Source of the DNA: Bradyrhizobium murdochi
Lineage (GTDB): Bacteria; Pseudomonadota; Alphaproteobacteria; Rhizobiales; Xanthobacteraceae
Direction of reading: 5' to 3'
Assembly (NCBI RefSeq): GCF_000472965.1
Contig: NZ_AXAU01000012.1
Span: forward strand, 57,103 to 121,102
Length of the DNA: 64,000 nucleotides
The first letter of the stretch is position 1, and each line of letters begins with the position of its first letter. A program made the position numbers and the translations under genes. Below the pieces are notes generated by a model. The model worked only from the letters and a program-made list of their open reading frames with translations. It ran no database searches and had not been told where the DNA came from. Shown piece by piece: positions 53,751 to 62,710 of this stretch.

Positions 53751-54740
53751 TCAGTTCTTGTAAATCTGGTCGAAAATGCCGCCTTCGCCGAAGTGATCTT
53801 TCTGCGCCCTAGTCCAACCACCGAAAACGTCGTCGATTGTGAAAAGTTCGACCTTGGCGAAGGATTTTTCATGCTCCTTCGCGATTTCCGAATCGCGCGG
53901 ACGGTAGGAATTGCGTGCGGCAATTTCCTGACCCTCCTTGGTGTACCAATACTTCAGGTAGGCCTCGGCAACGGCGCGGGTGCCTTTTTTGTCGGCAACC
54001 TTGTCGACGACTGCCACCGGCGGCTCGGCGAGAATCGACAATGGCGGCGCGACGATCTCGAACTTGTCCTTGCCGAATTCGCGCTGCGCCAGGAACGCCT
54101 CGTTCTCCCACGCCAGCAACACATCGCCGACGCCGCGCTCGACGAAGGTTACCGTCGAGCCGCGCGCGCCGGTATCGAGCACCGGGACGTTCTTGAAGAG
54201 ATCGGCGACGAACTTCTTCGCCTTGTCGGCGGAGCCGAATTTCTTTTCGGCAAAGCCCCATGCGGCCAGGTAATTCCATCGTGCGCCGCCCGAGGTCTTC
54301 GGGTTCGGCGTAATCACCTGCACGCCGGGCTTGATCAGATCGTCCCAATCCTTGATGGCTTTGGGGTTACCCTTGCGAACAAGGAATACGATCGTGGACG
54401 TATACGGGGATGCATTGAGCGACAGGCGCTTCTGCCAATCCGGCGCCACCAGCCCCTTTGCAGCGATGGCGTCGATGTCATAGGCCAGCGCCAGCGTGAC
54501 GACATCGGCCTGCAGCCCGTCGATTACCGCGCGCGCCTGCGAGCCCGAGCCGCCATGCGACTGCTTGATCTCGACGCTCTTACCGTTCTCTTTCCGGTAG
54601 GCCGCCGCGAACGCCTTGTTGAAATCGGCGTATAGCTCGCGCGTCGGATCGTAGGACACGTTGAGCAAGGTGTAGTCGGCAGCGAAAGCCGAACTCGCCC
54701 AGAGCAATCCGGCAACAAGCGGCAGAATGCGACGGATCAT
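53751..54740 (-). CDS. Periplasmic sulfate-binding protein
   Basis: A 329-residue binding protein (Sbp/CysP type). Signal peptide [20 protein letters not shown], then [40 protein letters not shown] and [19 protein letters not shown], the sulfate-binding loops of the family. ATG 54740 has GGAG seven bases upstream. It is the first gene of the transport unit, with a 137-base gap from cysH upstream where a separate promoter could lie. Confidence 0.95.
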   Translation of the reverse strand: MIRRILPLVAGLLWASSAFAADYTLLNVSYDPTRELYADFNKAFAAAYRKENGKSVEIKQSHGGSGSQARAVIDGLQADVVTLALAYDIDAIAAKGLVAPDWQKRLSLNASPYTSTIVFLVRKGNPKAIKDWDDLIKPGVQVITPNPKTSGGARWNYLAAWGFAEKKFGSADKAKKFVADLFKNVPVLDTGARGSTVTFVERGVGDVLLAWENEAFLAQREFGKDKFEIVAPPLSILAEPPVAVVDKVADKKGTRAVAEAYLKYWYTKEGQEIAARNSYRPRDSEIAKEHEKSFAKVELFTIDDVFGGWTRAQKDHFGEGGIFDQIYKN

Positions 54741-54877
54741 CGTTGATCTCCATTCGGCTTGACGAAGCATATCATCAACCACGAACGCATAAGTCGCGAC
54801 GAAGGGCCGCTTAGTCAACGAAACCGCATTTCAATGTTTGCGGTTCCGCAGCTTGCCTGTCCTACAAAGTTCGGACT

Positions 54878-55609
54878 CTAGGAAGTTTTGGTCGTATGGA
54901 TGCCGCATTCCGTCTTGGGCCTGCCGCGCCAGCGGCCGGCCCGGGCGTCCTCGTCCGGCGCCGTCCGGCTCGAACACGGCATGCACCCGACCGACAGGTA
55001 GCCCGAGGCGACCAGCGGATGCGGCGGCAATTTGGCGAGCTTGTAGATCGCCTCGATCTCTTCGCGCGATACGTTGGCAAACGGATTGAATTTCAACCTC
55101 TCGCCATCATCTTCAACGACGGGAATCTCAGCGCGCGCGCCGCCCTGAAAACGCTTGCGTCCGTTGATCCAGGCCGAGAACGGTTTGAGCGCCCGCGCCA
55201 GCGGCTCTACTTTACGGATACGGCAGCAGGCGTCGGGATCGGAAAACCACAATTCGCGATCGGGATCCTGGCGTGAGAGCGCTTCTGCCAGCGGCTTGAT
55301 CGAGCGGACGTCGCGGAGACCAAGCGCAGCAATCAGCGTATCGCGATAGGCGAGCGTCTCCTCGAACAGCCAACCCGTGTCGAGGAAGATCACGGGAATC
55401 GCGGGATCGACGTCGGCCATCACCTTCAGCAGCGCCGCCGATTCCGTACCGAACGACGACACCAGCGCAAGCTGCTCGCGGCCGACGGTCTTCAGCGCGG
55501 TTTCAATGACATGCGTCGGTGAAGCGTCGCGCAAGGTATGGTCGAGCGTCTGCGCTGAAGGAAGGATCGCCGCTTCGGTGGCGAGCGCATGCTGTAAGAT
55601 CGCTGTCAC
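54878..55609 (-). CDS. cysH: Assimilatory adenylylsulfate/phosphoadenylylsulfate reductase
   Basis: A 243-residue reductase converting activated sulfate to sulfite. SSFGTESAALL is the PP-motif-derived nucleotide loop. The paired cysteines CC (128-129) with C209 and C212 form the [4Fe-4S] site of the plant/bacterial APS-reductase type, and ECGIH near the C-terminus holds the catalytic cysteine. The iron-sulfur cysteines suggest APS as substrate, though an APS kinase domain is also encoded here (cysNC). The GTG start overlaps the DUF934 stop by 4 bases. Confidence 0.95.
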   Translation of the reverse strand: MTAILQHALATEAAILPSAQTLDHTLRDASPTHVIETALKTVGREQLALVSSFGTESAALLKVMADVDPAIPVIFLDTGWLFEETLAYRDTLIAALGLRDVRSIKPLAEALSRQDPDRELWFSDPDACCRIRKVEPLARALKPFSAWINGRKRFQGGARAEIPVVEDDGERLKFNPFANVSREEIEAIYKLAKLPPHPLVASGYLSVGCMPCSSRTAPDEDARAGRWRGRPKTECGIHTTKTS

Positions 55610-56121
55610 TGGCCCGCACTCTCTGAATGACGCAACTGCATCCGCCGATTGAGCGCCGTGACGCGGCCATCGCCGGTCGGCTGGTAGAACACCGAATAGC
55701 GCTTCATGGTCTCGGCGAAGGCGTCGGCGTCGGCATCCTTCTTCACCTCGAATGCGTCGAAGCCGGCGCGCGACATGAACACGAACTGGTCGCGCAGCAC
55801 CTGGCCGGTGGCGCGCAGCTCGCCGTCATAGCCATGCCGCTCGCGCAACAAGCGCGCCTGGCTGTAGGCTCGGCCGTCGCGGAAGGTCGGGAACAACAGC
55901 GCGACGGCGGCCAGGCGGTCGAGATAGGGCACGAGATCGTCGACGGCGCGATTGTTCGGCCAGATCACGCCGGTTTTGCCGGCGCGCTTGAGAATGGCTT
56001 CCGGATCTTCGAGGAACCGCGCCGCCGAAATGAGGACCGCTCCGTCGCCCGGCAATTCGGCGCCGTCGGCAACATGGACGAACAGGTCGGTGGTGATTCT
56101 TCCGTTCTTAACGAGTGGCAT
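55606..56121 (-). CDS. DUF934 family protein of the sulfite-reduction operon
   Basis: A 171-residue protein with the DUF934 blocks (WPNNRAVDDLVPYLDRLAAV, FPTFRDGRAYSQARLLRER, then ATGQVLRDQF). The family is almost always linked to cysI and cysH and is often called an oxidoreductase, without a demonstrated reaction. It overlaps both neighbours (cysI by 14 bases, cysH by 4), so its dosage is coupled to them. A role as accessory or electron-transfer protein for CysI is inference. Confidence 0.92.
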   Translation of the reverse strand: MPLVKNGRITTDLFVHVADGAELPGDGAVLISAARFLEDPEAILKRAGKTGVIWPNNRAVDDLVPYLDRLAAVALLFPTFRDGRAYSQARLLRERHGYDGELRATGQVLRDQFVFMSRAGFDAFEVKKDADADAFAETMKRYSVFYQPTGDGRVTALNRRMQLRHSESAGQ

Positions 56122-57763
56122 AGACCCGCTCCTTGAATGGCTCGACGCCCAGACGCTTGACCGTATCGACGAACAGCTCTTCGGGACGGTCGCGCAGCGC
56201 GAGATAGGCTTCGACAATGTCTTCGATCACGTCGGCAACTTCCGCATAAGGGACGGCCGGGCCGATCAGCGCGCCCATCTGCGCGTTCTCGTCGGCGCGG
56301 CCGCCGATCGTGATCTGGTAGAACTCCTCGCCGTTCTTCTCGACACCGAGGATGCCGATGTGGCCGACGTGGTGATGGCCGCACGCGTTGATGCAGCCGG
56401 AGATGTTGATGTGCAGCCGGCCGATCATGTCGGCGGTGTCGTGATTGGCAAAACGCCGGGTCAATTCCTGTGCGATCGGAATCGAGCGCGCATTGGCGAG
56501 CGAGCAGTAGTCGAGCCCTGGGCAGGCGATGATATCGGTGACCAGATTGACGTTCGGCGTGGCGAGCCCGAGACGGTCGAGCGCCTTCCACAATTGCGGC
56601 AGGTCGCGCTTGGCAACATGCGGCAACGCCAGGTTCTGCTCGTGGCCGACGCGGATTTCGCCGAAGGAGTATTTGTCGGCGAGATCGGCGATCGCGTCCA
56701 TCTGGTCGGCGGTGGCATCGCCGGGCGGACCGCCCACCGGCTTCAACGACAGCGTCACGATCGAATAGCCCTGCACCTTGTGCGGGGCCACCGAGTTCTT
56801 GCGCCAGCGCTCGAACAGCGGATCATGCGCGGCCTGCTTCAGCTCGTCCGGCATGTGCGGAAGCTTCTCGTAGGCCGGATAGGAGAAGCGCGAACGCACC
56901 TCCTCGATGACGGAATGGTCGAGTGTCAGGGCGCTGTGGCCCATCTGCCTCCATTCCTCGTCGACCTCACGCGCGAACTTCTCGATGCCGAGCTCATGCA
57001 CCAGGATCTTGATGCGCGCCTTGTAGATGTTGTCGCGGCGGCCGTACTGGTTGTAGACGCGCAGGATCGCCTCGACATAGCTGAGAATGTCGCGGCCGGC
57101 TACGAACGGCTTGATGGTCTTGGCGATGAACGGCGTGCGGCCGAGGCCGCCGCCGACCAGTACCTCAAAGCCGGTCTCGCCGTCGGCGTTCTTGTGCAGC
57201 CGCAGCCCGATGTCGTGGATTTTGATCGCGGCGCGGTCGTGCTCGGATGCGGTGATCGCGATCTTGAACTTGCGCGGCAGGAACGAGAATTCCGGATGCA
57301 GCGTGGTGTGCTGACGCAGGATCTCCGACCAGATGCGTGGATCCTCGACCTCGCCGGGCGCGACACCCGCCCATTGGTCCGAGGTGACGTTGCGCATGTT
57401 ATTGCCGGAGGTCTGCATCGCGTGGATACCGACCTCGGCAAGCTCGGCCAGTGCATCGGGCAACTCGGCAAGCTTGATCCAGTTGAACTGGATGTTCTGC
57501 CGCGTGGTGAAATGGCCGTAACCGCGGTCGTAGCGGCGGGCAATATAGGCGAGCCGGCGCAACTGCTTCGATGACAGCGTGCCATAGGGGATCGCGACGC
57601 GGAACATGTAGGCGTGCAATTGCAGGTACACGCCGTTCTGCAGCCGCAGCATCTTGAATTCGTCCTCGGTGAGTTCGCCCGAGAGGCGGCGCTTCACCTG
57701 ATCGCGGAATTCCGAAACCCGCTCGTTGATGAGCGTGCGGTCGAGTTCGTCATATGCATACAT
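56108..57763 (-). CDS. cysI: Sulfite reductase hemoprotein (siroheme, [4Fe-4S])
   Basis: A 551-residue nitrite/sulfite reductase that reduces sulfite to sulfide. It has two ferredoxin-like half-domains, the substrate-binding segment RHTTLHPEF-like region (QHTTLHPEFSFLPRKFKIA), and the cluster-ligating cysteines in CPGLDYCSLANARS (C-x5-C) and ISGCINACGHHHVGHIG (C-x3-C). No CysJ flavoprotein is encoded nearby, so electrons probably come from ferredoxin or another carrier. Confidence 0.96.
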   Translation of the reverse strand: MYAYDELDRTLINERVSEFRDQVKRRLSGELTEDEFKMLRLQNGVYLQLHAYMFRVAIPYGTLSSKQLRRLAYIARRYDRGYGHFTTRQNIQFNWIKLAELPDALAELAEVGIHAMQTSGNNMRNVTSDQWAGVAPGEVEDPRIWSEILRQHTTLHPEFSFLPRKFKIAITASEHDRAAIKIHDIGLRLHKNADGETGFEVLVGGGLGRTPFIAKTIKPFVAGRDILSYVEAILRVYNQYGRRDNIYKARIKILVHELGIEKFAREVDEEWRQMGHSALTLDHSVIEEVRSRFSYPAYEKLPHMPDELKQAAHDPLFERWRKNSVAPHKVQGYSIVTLSLKPVGGPPGDATADQMDAIADLADKYSFGEIRVGHEQNLALPHVAKRDLPQLWKALDRLGLATPNVNLVTDIIACPGLDYCSLANARSIPIAQELTRRFANHDTADMIGRLHINISGCINACGHHHVGHIGILGVEKNGEEFYQITIGGRADENAQMGALIGPAVPYAEVADVIEDIVEAYLALRDRPEELFVDTVKRLGVEPFKERVYATR

Positions 57764-57776
57764 GATGGATCAGCCT

Positions 57777-58088
57777 TTAGGCCGGAAGAAGGTCGATGGT
57801 GAGGCCCTTCGACCGGATGTGTTCACGGAGGTTGCCGGGCTTGACCAGCCCGCCGTTGAGCTCGACCGGCGCGATATAGGCACCGACCGCGCCGACGTCA
57901 TCGGCCGCGCTTTCGGCGAGCAACGCACGCGCATCATCCGACGTGCTCACGATCGCAGCGTCGGACAGAGCGGTCGACCACCCCTGCTGTGCGGTCCGGT
58001 AGACCACAGCGCCATCCCAGGTGCGGTTGGCGGTCACTACCGACGGCCCGGTGATTCTGATTTTCTTTTGTTCGAGCGGAGAGGTCAT
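57777..58088 (-). CDS. DUF2849 family small protein
   Basis: A 103-residue protein (KIRITGPSVVTANRTWDGAV, then GYIAPVEL-like AYIAPVELNGG and KPGNLREHIRS) matching DUF2849, a family found between cysG and cysI in alphaproteobacteria; function unknown. Its start overlaps the cysG stop by 4 bases, and cysI begins 13 bases later. Its fixed position suggests a role in siroheme delivery or sulfite reductase assembly, which is inference. Confidence 0.9.
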   Translation of the reverse strand: MTSPLEQKKIRITGPSVVTANRTWDGAVVYRTAQQGWSTALSDAAIVSTSDDARALLAESAADDVGAVGAYIAPVELNGGLVKPGNLREHIRSKGLTIDLLPA

Positions 58089-59521
58089 TCGGCAGCATCC
58101 AATAGTTTTGAGATGACTTGATTGAGGTTGGACTGGCGCCACGGCGCGGAATGCGCGACTACGTCGCCGATGATGAGGATGGCGGGGCCGCCATCGATTT
58201 TTTCGACCAGCGCAGGAAGCTTTTCGAGCGTCCCGACCACGGCCTGCGCATCCGGCCGTGTCACGCGCGCAAATATTCCGACCGGCGTTTGTGGCGACCG
58301 CCCTGCGGCCAGAAGCCCTGCGCGGACCGACGGTGCGGCCGTCATGCCCATATAGACCACGATGGTCATTTTCTTGTCGGTCAGCACCGACCAGTCGACG
58401 GCCTCGGCGTCCTTTGCCTTGTGCGCAGTCAGGAAAGTGATGCGCAGCGCTTCATGCCGATAGGTCAGCGGCGCCTCGAACTGTGCGGCGGCGCCGAGGC
58501 CTGCGGTGATGCCCGGCACCACCGAATAGGCCACGCCCGCGGCGCGCAGCACTTCGATTTCCTCACCGCCGCGGCCGAAGATGAAGGGGTCGCCGCCCTT
58601 CAGCCGCACCGCGCGCTGTCCAGCCTTGGCAGCCTCGATCAGCAGTTTGTTGATTGCATCCTGGCCGATGCCGGGCTTGCCGACGCGGCGGCCGACCGGA
58701 ATGCGCGAAGCGTCGCGGCGCACTCGATCGAGAATTTCCGGCGACACCAGCTCGTCGTAGAAAACCACGTCGGCATCCTGTAGCGCGCGCAGCGCCTTGA
58801 TGGTGAGCAGATCCGGATCGCCCGGTCCCGCGCCGACCAGCGTTACCCTGCCCTCGGCCTTGCCGTCCTTGCTCGCGCCGGCGAAGGCGGAGGGATCGGC
58901 GATTTCGTTCAGCGCTTTCTCGGCCTCGCTCTTGCGCCCGGCAAGCACCAGCGCGCCAATCGGGCCGTCAATCACGCGCTCCCAGAAGCGGCGGCGCAGC
59001 GCAAATTCGGGAATGCGCGCATGGATCGATTTACGAAAGCTGCCGATGAGGGCGGCGAGATCGCCGATGCGCGCCGGCAGCACTGCTTCGATGCGCTCGC
59101 GCACGCGACGCGCAACCACCGGCGACGCGCCGCCGGTGCCGACGGCGACGACAACGTCGCCGCGATCGACGATCGCGGGAAAGATGAAAGTGGAATGCGC
59201 GAGATCGTCCATCACATTCACAGGCAAACCGACCGTCTTCGCGCGCACTGACATCGCAACGCCGATATCACCGGCGCCGGCGCAGAGCACCGCAATGACG
59301 CCTGAGAGATCGGCCGTGAGCGGATCGCTGGTTGCGCGTTCGATCCGTGCGGCAGCGGCCGCATCGAGTCCCGAAACGTCATGGCTGCCGTCGGTCGCAT
59401 ACCAGCGAATGTTTGCACCGGCCGATGCCAAGAGGCGCAGCTTCGCGCGCACGAGTTCGCCGGCTCCGACGAGCAGCACCACGCCGCTTTGCAGATCGAG
59501 AAACACGGGCAGAAATCGCAT
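58085..59521 (-). CDS. cysG: Siroheme synthase (multifunctional CysG)
   Basis: A 478-residue fusion. The N-terminal ~215 residues are precorrin-2 dehydrogenase/sirohydrochlorin ferrochelatase (LVGAGELVRAKLRLLASAGA, VGTGGASPVVARRVRERIE). The C-terminal ~250 residues are uroporphyrinogen-III C-methyltransferase (VGAGPGDPDLLTIKALRALQ, then LKGGDPFIFGRGGEE). It makes the siroheme of CysI. It is first gene of the minus-strand sulfur operon. ATG 59521 (MRFLPVFLDL) is the family start; the upstream frame extension is rejected. Confidence 0.97.
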   Translation of the reverse strand: MRFLPVFLDLQSGVVLLVGAGELVRAKLRLLASAGANIRWYATDGSHDVSGLDAAAAARIERATSDPLTADLSGVIAVLCAGAGDIGVAMSVRAKTVGLPVNVMDDLAHSTFIFPAIVDRGDVVVAVGTGGASPVVARRVRERIEAVLPARIGDLAALIGSFRKSIHARIPEFALRRRFWERVIDGPIGALVLAGRKSEAEKALNEIADPSAFAGASKDGKAEGRVTLVGAGPGDPDLLTIKALRALQDADVVFYDELVSPEILDRVRRDASRIPVGRRVGKPGIGQDAINKLLIEAAKAGQRAVRLKGGDPFIFGRGGEEIEVLRAAGVAYSVVPGITAGLGAAAQFEAPLTYRHEALRITFLTAHKAKDAEAVDWSVLTDKKMTIVVYMGMTAAPSVRAGLLAAGRSPQTPVGIFARVTRPDAQAVVGTLEKLPALVEKIDGGPAILIIGDVVAHSAPWRQSNLNQVISKLLDAAE

Positions 59522-59663
59522 GCGAAACTCGCTTCCCCCACTTCGGGGTTGACTGGAATTATTTTCTATATATGTGTCGTTCAGCGCCCGCAAAGAGAAA
59601 ATTTTTACTTCTCTGTTGCATCGCGACTATAGAATTTTCGCCCACCAAGGCCAAGGCCCAGAG
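59522..59663. promoter_or_regulatory. Divergent cysG/cysD control region
   Basis: This 142-base, relatively AT-rich gap separates the two divergent sulfur operons. It contains TTGACT (59549-59554) followed by ATTATTTTCTATATATG, where overlapping -10 boxes could serve either strand. It also holds an inverted repeat AGAGAA (59594-59599) / TTCTCT (59609-59614) that could bind a CysB-like or other sulfur regulator. Exact promoters cannot be fixed from sequence alone. Confidence 0.45.
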
Positions 59664-60569
59664 ATGCATCTTCTCAATCCCGACTCTGCCAAAGACCGGT
59701 TGCGTGGCGCCGACCGCAAGAGCGGCGCCACCGTCGAACAAATTTTCACCGATGGACGGCCGCCGCCGCCCGCGATGGATCATCTCGACGAGCTCGAGGC
59801 ACAGAGCATCTACATTCTGCGCGAGGCGTTCGCGCGGTTGAAAAAACTCGCGCTGCTGTGGTCGCTCGGAAAAGATTCCAACGTGATGATCTGGCTGGCG
59901 CGCAAGGCCTTCTTCGGCCGCGTGCCGTTTCCGGCGCTTCACGTCGATACCGGCAAGAAATTTGCCGAGATGTACGCCTTCCGCGATCGCTTCGGAAAAG
60001 AGTGGGATCTCGATCTGAAAGTCGAACCCTGCCCGTCGATCGATGCCGTCGATCCAACGCTGCCGCCGGCCGCACGTTCGGCCGCCCGCAAGACCGAAGG
60101 GCTGAAGTGGGCCCTGACCAAATATGGTTTCGACGGATTGATTGCCGGCATCCGCCGCGATGAGGAGGCCACGCGCGCCAAGGAGCGCGTGTTCTCGCCG
60201 CGCGGGCTCGAAGGCGGCTGGGACGTGCGCGACCAGCCCCCGGAGTTCTGGGACCAGTTCAATGCATCAGTGCCGCAAGGCGCACATTTGCGCGTCCACC
60301 CGATCCTGCATTGGACCGAGGCCGACATCTGGGCCTACACCAAGCGCGAAAACATTCCGATCATTCCGCTCTATCTCTCGAAGGACGGCAAGCGCTATCG
60401 CTCGCTGGGCGATCAGGACATCACCAATCCTGTTGCGTCGACCGCCTCCAGCATCGACGAGATCCTCGCCGAGCTCGACGGCACCAAGGTGCCGGAGCGC
60501 GCCGGCCGCGCGCTGGATCATGAAACCGAAGATGCTTTCGAGCGGCTGCGCGTCGCCGGCTATCTCTAA
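59664..60569 (+). CDS. cysD: Sulfate adenylyltransferase subunit 2
   Basis: A 301-residue ATP sulfurylase small subunit. The PP-loop is LLWSLGKDSNVMIWLA, followed by FPALHVDTGKKFAEMYAFRD, GIRRDEEATRAKERVFSPRG and HPILHWTEADIWAYTKREN, all typical of CysD. ATG 59664 (MHLLNPDSAKDRLRGAD) is used; an in-frame ATG at 59574 is rejected because the added residues are not family-like. It forms the APS-synthesising complex with the CysN part of the next gene. Confidence 0.96.
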   Translation: MHLLNPDSAKDRLRGADRKSGATVEQIFTDGRPPPPAMDHLDELEAQSIYILREAFARLKKLALLWSLGKDSNVMIWLARKAFFGRVPFPALHVDTGKKFAEMYAFRDRFGKEWDLDLKVEPCPSIDAVDPTLPPAARSAARKTEGLKWALTKYGFDGLIAGIRRDEEATRAKERVFSPRGLEGGWDVRDQPPEFWDQFNASVPQGAHLRVHPILHWTEADIWAYTKRENIPIIPLYLSKDGKRYRSLGDQDITNPVASTASSIDEILAELDGTKVPERAGRALDHETEDAFERLRVAGYL

Positions 60570-60581
60570 CGGACATTTGCT

Positions 60582-62510
60582 GTGAGCGTTGCGATGAACA
60601 TGATCCTGCCTGCCAGCGTTTCGGCAACACCGAACGGCACCACCCGCCCGCAAGTCCGCATCGTCATCGTCGGTCACGTCGATCACGGCAAATCCACGCT
60701 GGTCGGCCGCCTGCTGCACGAGACCGGCAGCCTGCCCGAAGGCAAGCTGGAGATGCTGAAAGCGGTCAGCGCACGGCGCGGCATGCCGTTCGAATGGTCG
60801 TTCCTGCTCGATGCGCTGCAGACCGAGCGCGACCAGGGCATCACCATCGACACCACGCAAATCCGCTTCCGCACCCGCTCGCGCGACGTCGTACTGATCG
60901 ACGCGCCCGGCCATGCCGAATTCCTGCGCAACATGATCACCGGCGCCTCGCAGGCCGACGGCGCGGTGCTGATCATCGACGCGCTGGAAGGCGTGCGCGA
61001 CCAGACCCGGCGTCACGGCTATCTGCTGCATCTGTTGGGCATCAAGCAGGTCGCGATCGTCGTCAACAAGATGGACCGCGTCGATTTCAGCGCTGATCGC
61101 TTCAAGGAGATCAGCGACGAAATTTCGGCGCATCTCATCGGCCTTGGCGTGACGCCCTCGGCTGTGATTCCGATTTCCGCACGCGACGGCGACGGCGTTG
61201 CGGAGCAGACGCCACGGATCGACTGGTATCAGGGACCAACCGTCGTCGAAGCGCTCGACGCGCTCGAGCCGGCGCGGCCGCCGGAGCAACTGGCGCTGCG
61301 GCTGCCGGTGCAGGCGATCTACAAGTTCGACGACCGCCGCATTGTTGCGGGCCGCATCGAGTCCGGACATCTGAGTGCCGGCGATGAAATCGTCATCATG
61401 CCCGCCGGCAAGATCGCGAAGATCAAGACGGTGGAGAGCTGGCCGGTGACGCCGCTGAAGGGCAGTCATGGCGCCGGCCGTTCGGTCGGCATCACGCTCG
61501 ACCGCGAATTGTTCATCGAGCGCGGCGATGTCATCGCCCATGCGGGGGCTACTCCGCGCGACACGCGGCGGATTCGCGCGCGCATTTTCTGGCTGCACGA
61601 CAAGCCGCTGTCGAAGGGCGACCAGATCCTGATCCGACTCGGCACGCGGGAAACCCGCGCCAGCGTTGTCGCGATCGAGAAGGCGGTCGATCCCGGCGAA
61701 CTCTCCAACGAGGAGACGACTGCGATCGCGCGCAATCATGTCGGCGAAATCGACATCTCGCTGGCGCAGCCGATTGCGGCCGATCCCTATCAGGAAAATT
61801 CGCGCACCGGTCGGCTGGTAATCGAGGTCAATGGCCGCATCGCCGGCGGCGGCCTCGTGCTGTCGGTCGACGCTGGACAGCGTGCCGTTCCGATCGACAT
61901 TGTGCCGGTGGAATCCGCATTGCGCCCCGAAGAGCACTCGGCGCGCTACCGCCACAACGGCGCGGTGATCTGGCTGACTGGCTTGCCGGGTTCGGGCAAA
62001 TCGACGCTGGCGCGCGCACTCGAGCGACGGCTGTTTTCGCGCGGCGGTTCACCCATCCTGCTCGATGGCGACACGCTGCGCGCCGGCCTCAATGGCGATC
62101 TCGGCTTCTCGGCGCAGGACCGCACCGAGAACATCCGCCGGCTGGCGGAAGTTGCGACCCATCTGGCGCGCAACGGGCACATTGCCGTCGTCGCTGCGGT
62201 CTCGCCGTCGGCGGACGATCGCGCAGCCGCGCGACGCATCGCCGACGCTTCATTCCGCGAGATCTACGTCGCGACGCCGGCCGAAGTCTGCGAGAGCCGC
62301 GACCCCAAGGGCCACTACGCCAAGGCGCGCGCCGGCACGTTGCAGGCATTCACTGGAATCGGTAACGACTACCAGCCTCCGGCGCAGGCCGAACTGCGCA
62401 TCGATACCTCCGCGCGCACGGTTTCGGACGCGACCGACGAGATCGAGCGAATGCTGGCTGAGACGGGCATCCTGTTCGACGAACTGGTGGATCTGGCGGC
62501 GAACATCTAG
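60582..62510 (+). CDS. cysNC: Bifunctional sulfate adenylyltransferase subunit 1 / adenylylsulfate kinase
   Basis: A 642-residue fusion, as in rhizobial NodQ/CysNC. The N-terminal ~435 residues are an EF-Tu-like GTPase ([31 protein letters not shown]) that drives ATP sulfurylase. The C-terminal ~190 residues are APS kinase with P-loop [15 protein letters not shown] and [16 protein letters not shown]. It starts at GTG 60582, with ATG 60594 as alternative, 12 bases after cysD. With cysD it makes APS and then PAPS. Confidence 0.96.
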   Translation: MSVAMNMILPASVSATPNGTTRPQVRIVIVGHVDHGKSTLVGRLLHETGSLPEGKLEMLKAVSARRGMPFEWSFLLDALQTERDQGITIDTTQIRFRTRSRDVVLIDAPGHAEFLRNMITGASQADGAVLIIDALEGVRDQTRRHGYLLHLLGIKQVAIVVNKMDRVDFSADRFKEISDEISAHLIGLGVTPSAVIPISARDGDGVAEQTPRIDWYQGPTVVEALDALEPARPPEQLALRLPVQAIYKFDDRRIVAGRIESGHLSAGDEIVIMPAGKIAKIKTVESWPVTPLKGSHGAGRSVGITLDRELFIERGDVIAHAGATPRDTRRIRARIFWLHDKPLSKGDQILIRLGTRETRASVVAIEKAVDPGELSNEETTAIARNHVGEIDISLAQPIAADPYQENSRTGRLVIEVNGRIAGGGLVLSVDAGQRAVPIDIVPVESALRPEEHSARYRHNGAVIWLTGLPGSGKSTLARALERRLFSRGGSPILLDGDTLRAGLNGDLGFSAQDRTENIRRLAEVATHLARNGHIAVVAAVSPSADDRAAARRIADASFREIYVATPAEVCESRDPKGHYAKARAGTLQAFTGIGNDYQPPAQAELRIDTSARTVSDATDEIERMLAETGILFDELVDLAANI

Positions 62511-62710
62511 AAAGCGTTTTCGAGCGAAGTGGACACCGGTTCGCGTGAAGAAAGCGCGTCCAAATAAGACCTTCCACTTCTTTTTGGGGCCTTCTCATCG
62601 ACCCGGCTTTAGGGCTAAAAGGGCGGCCAATGCCGCCCCTTTGGCGCGTTTTTTGCTGTTTTCGCCTGAAAACAGCCATTGAACGCCAGTTTTACCCGAG
62701 AAAGCCCGTC
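62511..62710. other. cysNC-glcB intergenic region with repeat, terminator-like hairpin and leader hairpin
   Basis: A short repeat-like segment (62513-62560: GCGTTTTCGAGCGAAGTGGA, ACCGGTTCGCGTGAAG) follows cysNC. GGGCGGC (62621-62627) and GCCGCCC (62632-62638) then form a hairpin, with six T at 62649-62654, a possible cysNC terminator. A second perfect 9-bp hairpin, GCTGTTTTC (62655-62663) / GAAAACAGC (62668-62676), lies 34 bases before the glcB ATG. Confidence 0.5.

Noticed and set aside
60267-61955. 562-codon minus-strand frame opposite cysD/cysNC
   Set aside because: Antisense shadow of well-supported sulfur genes.
62511-62710. A riboswitch before glcB
   Set aside because: The two hairpins are simple stems and do not match any riboswitch consensus that I know; kept only as hairpins.
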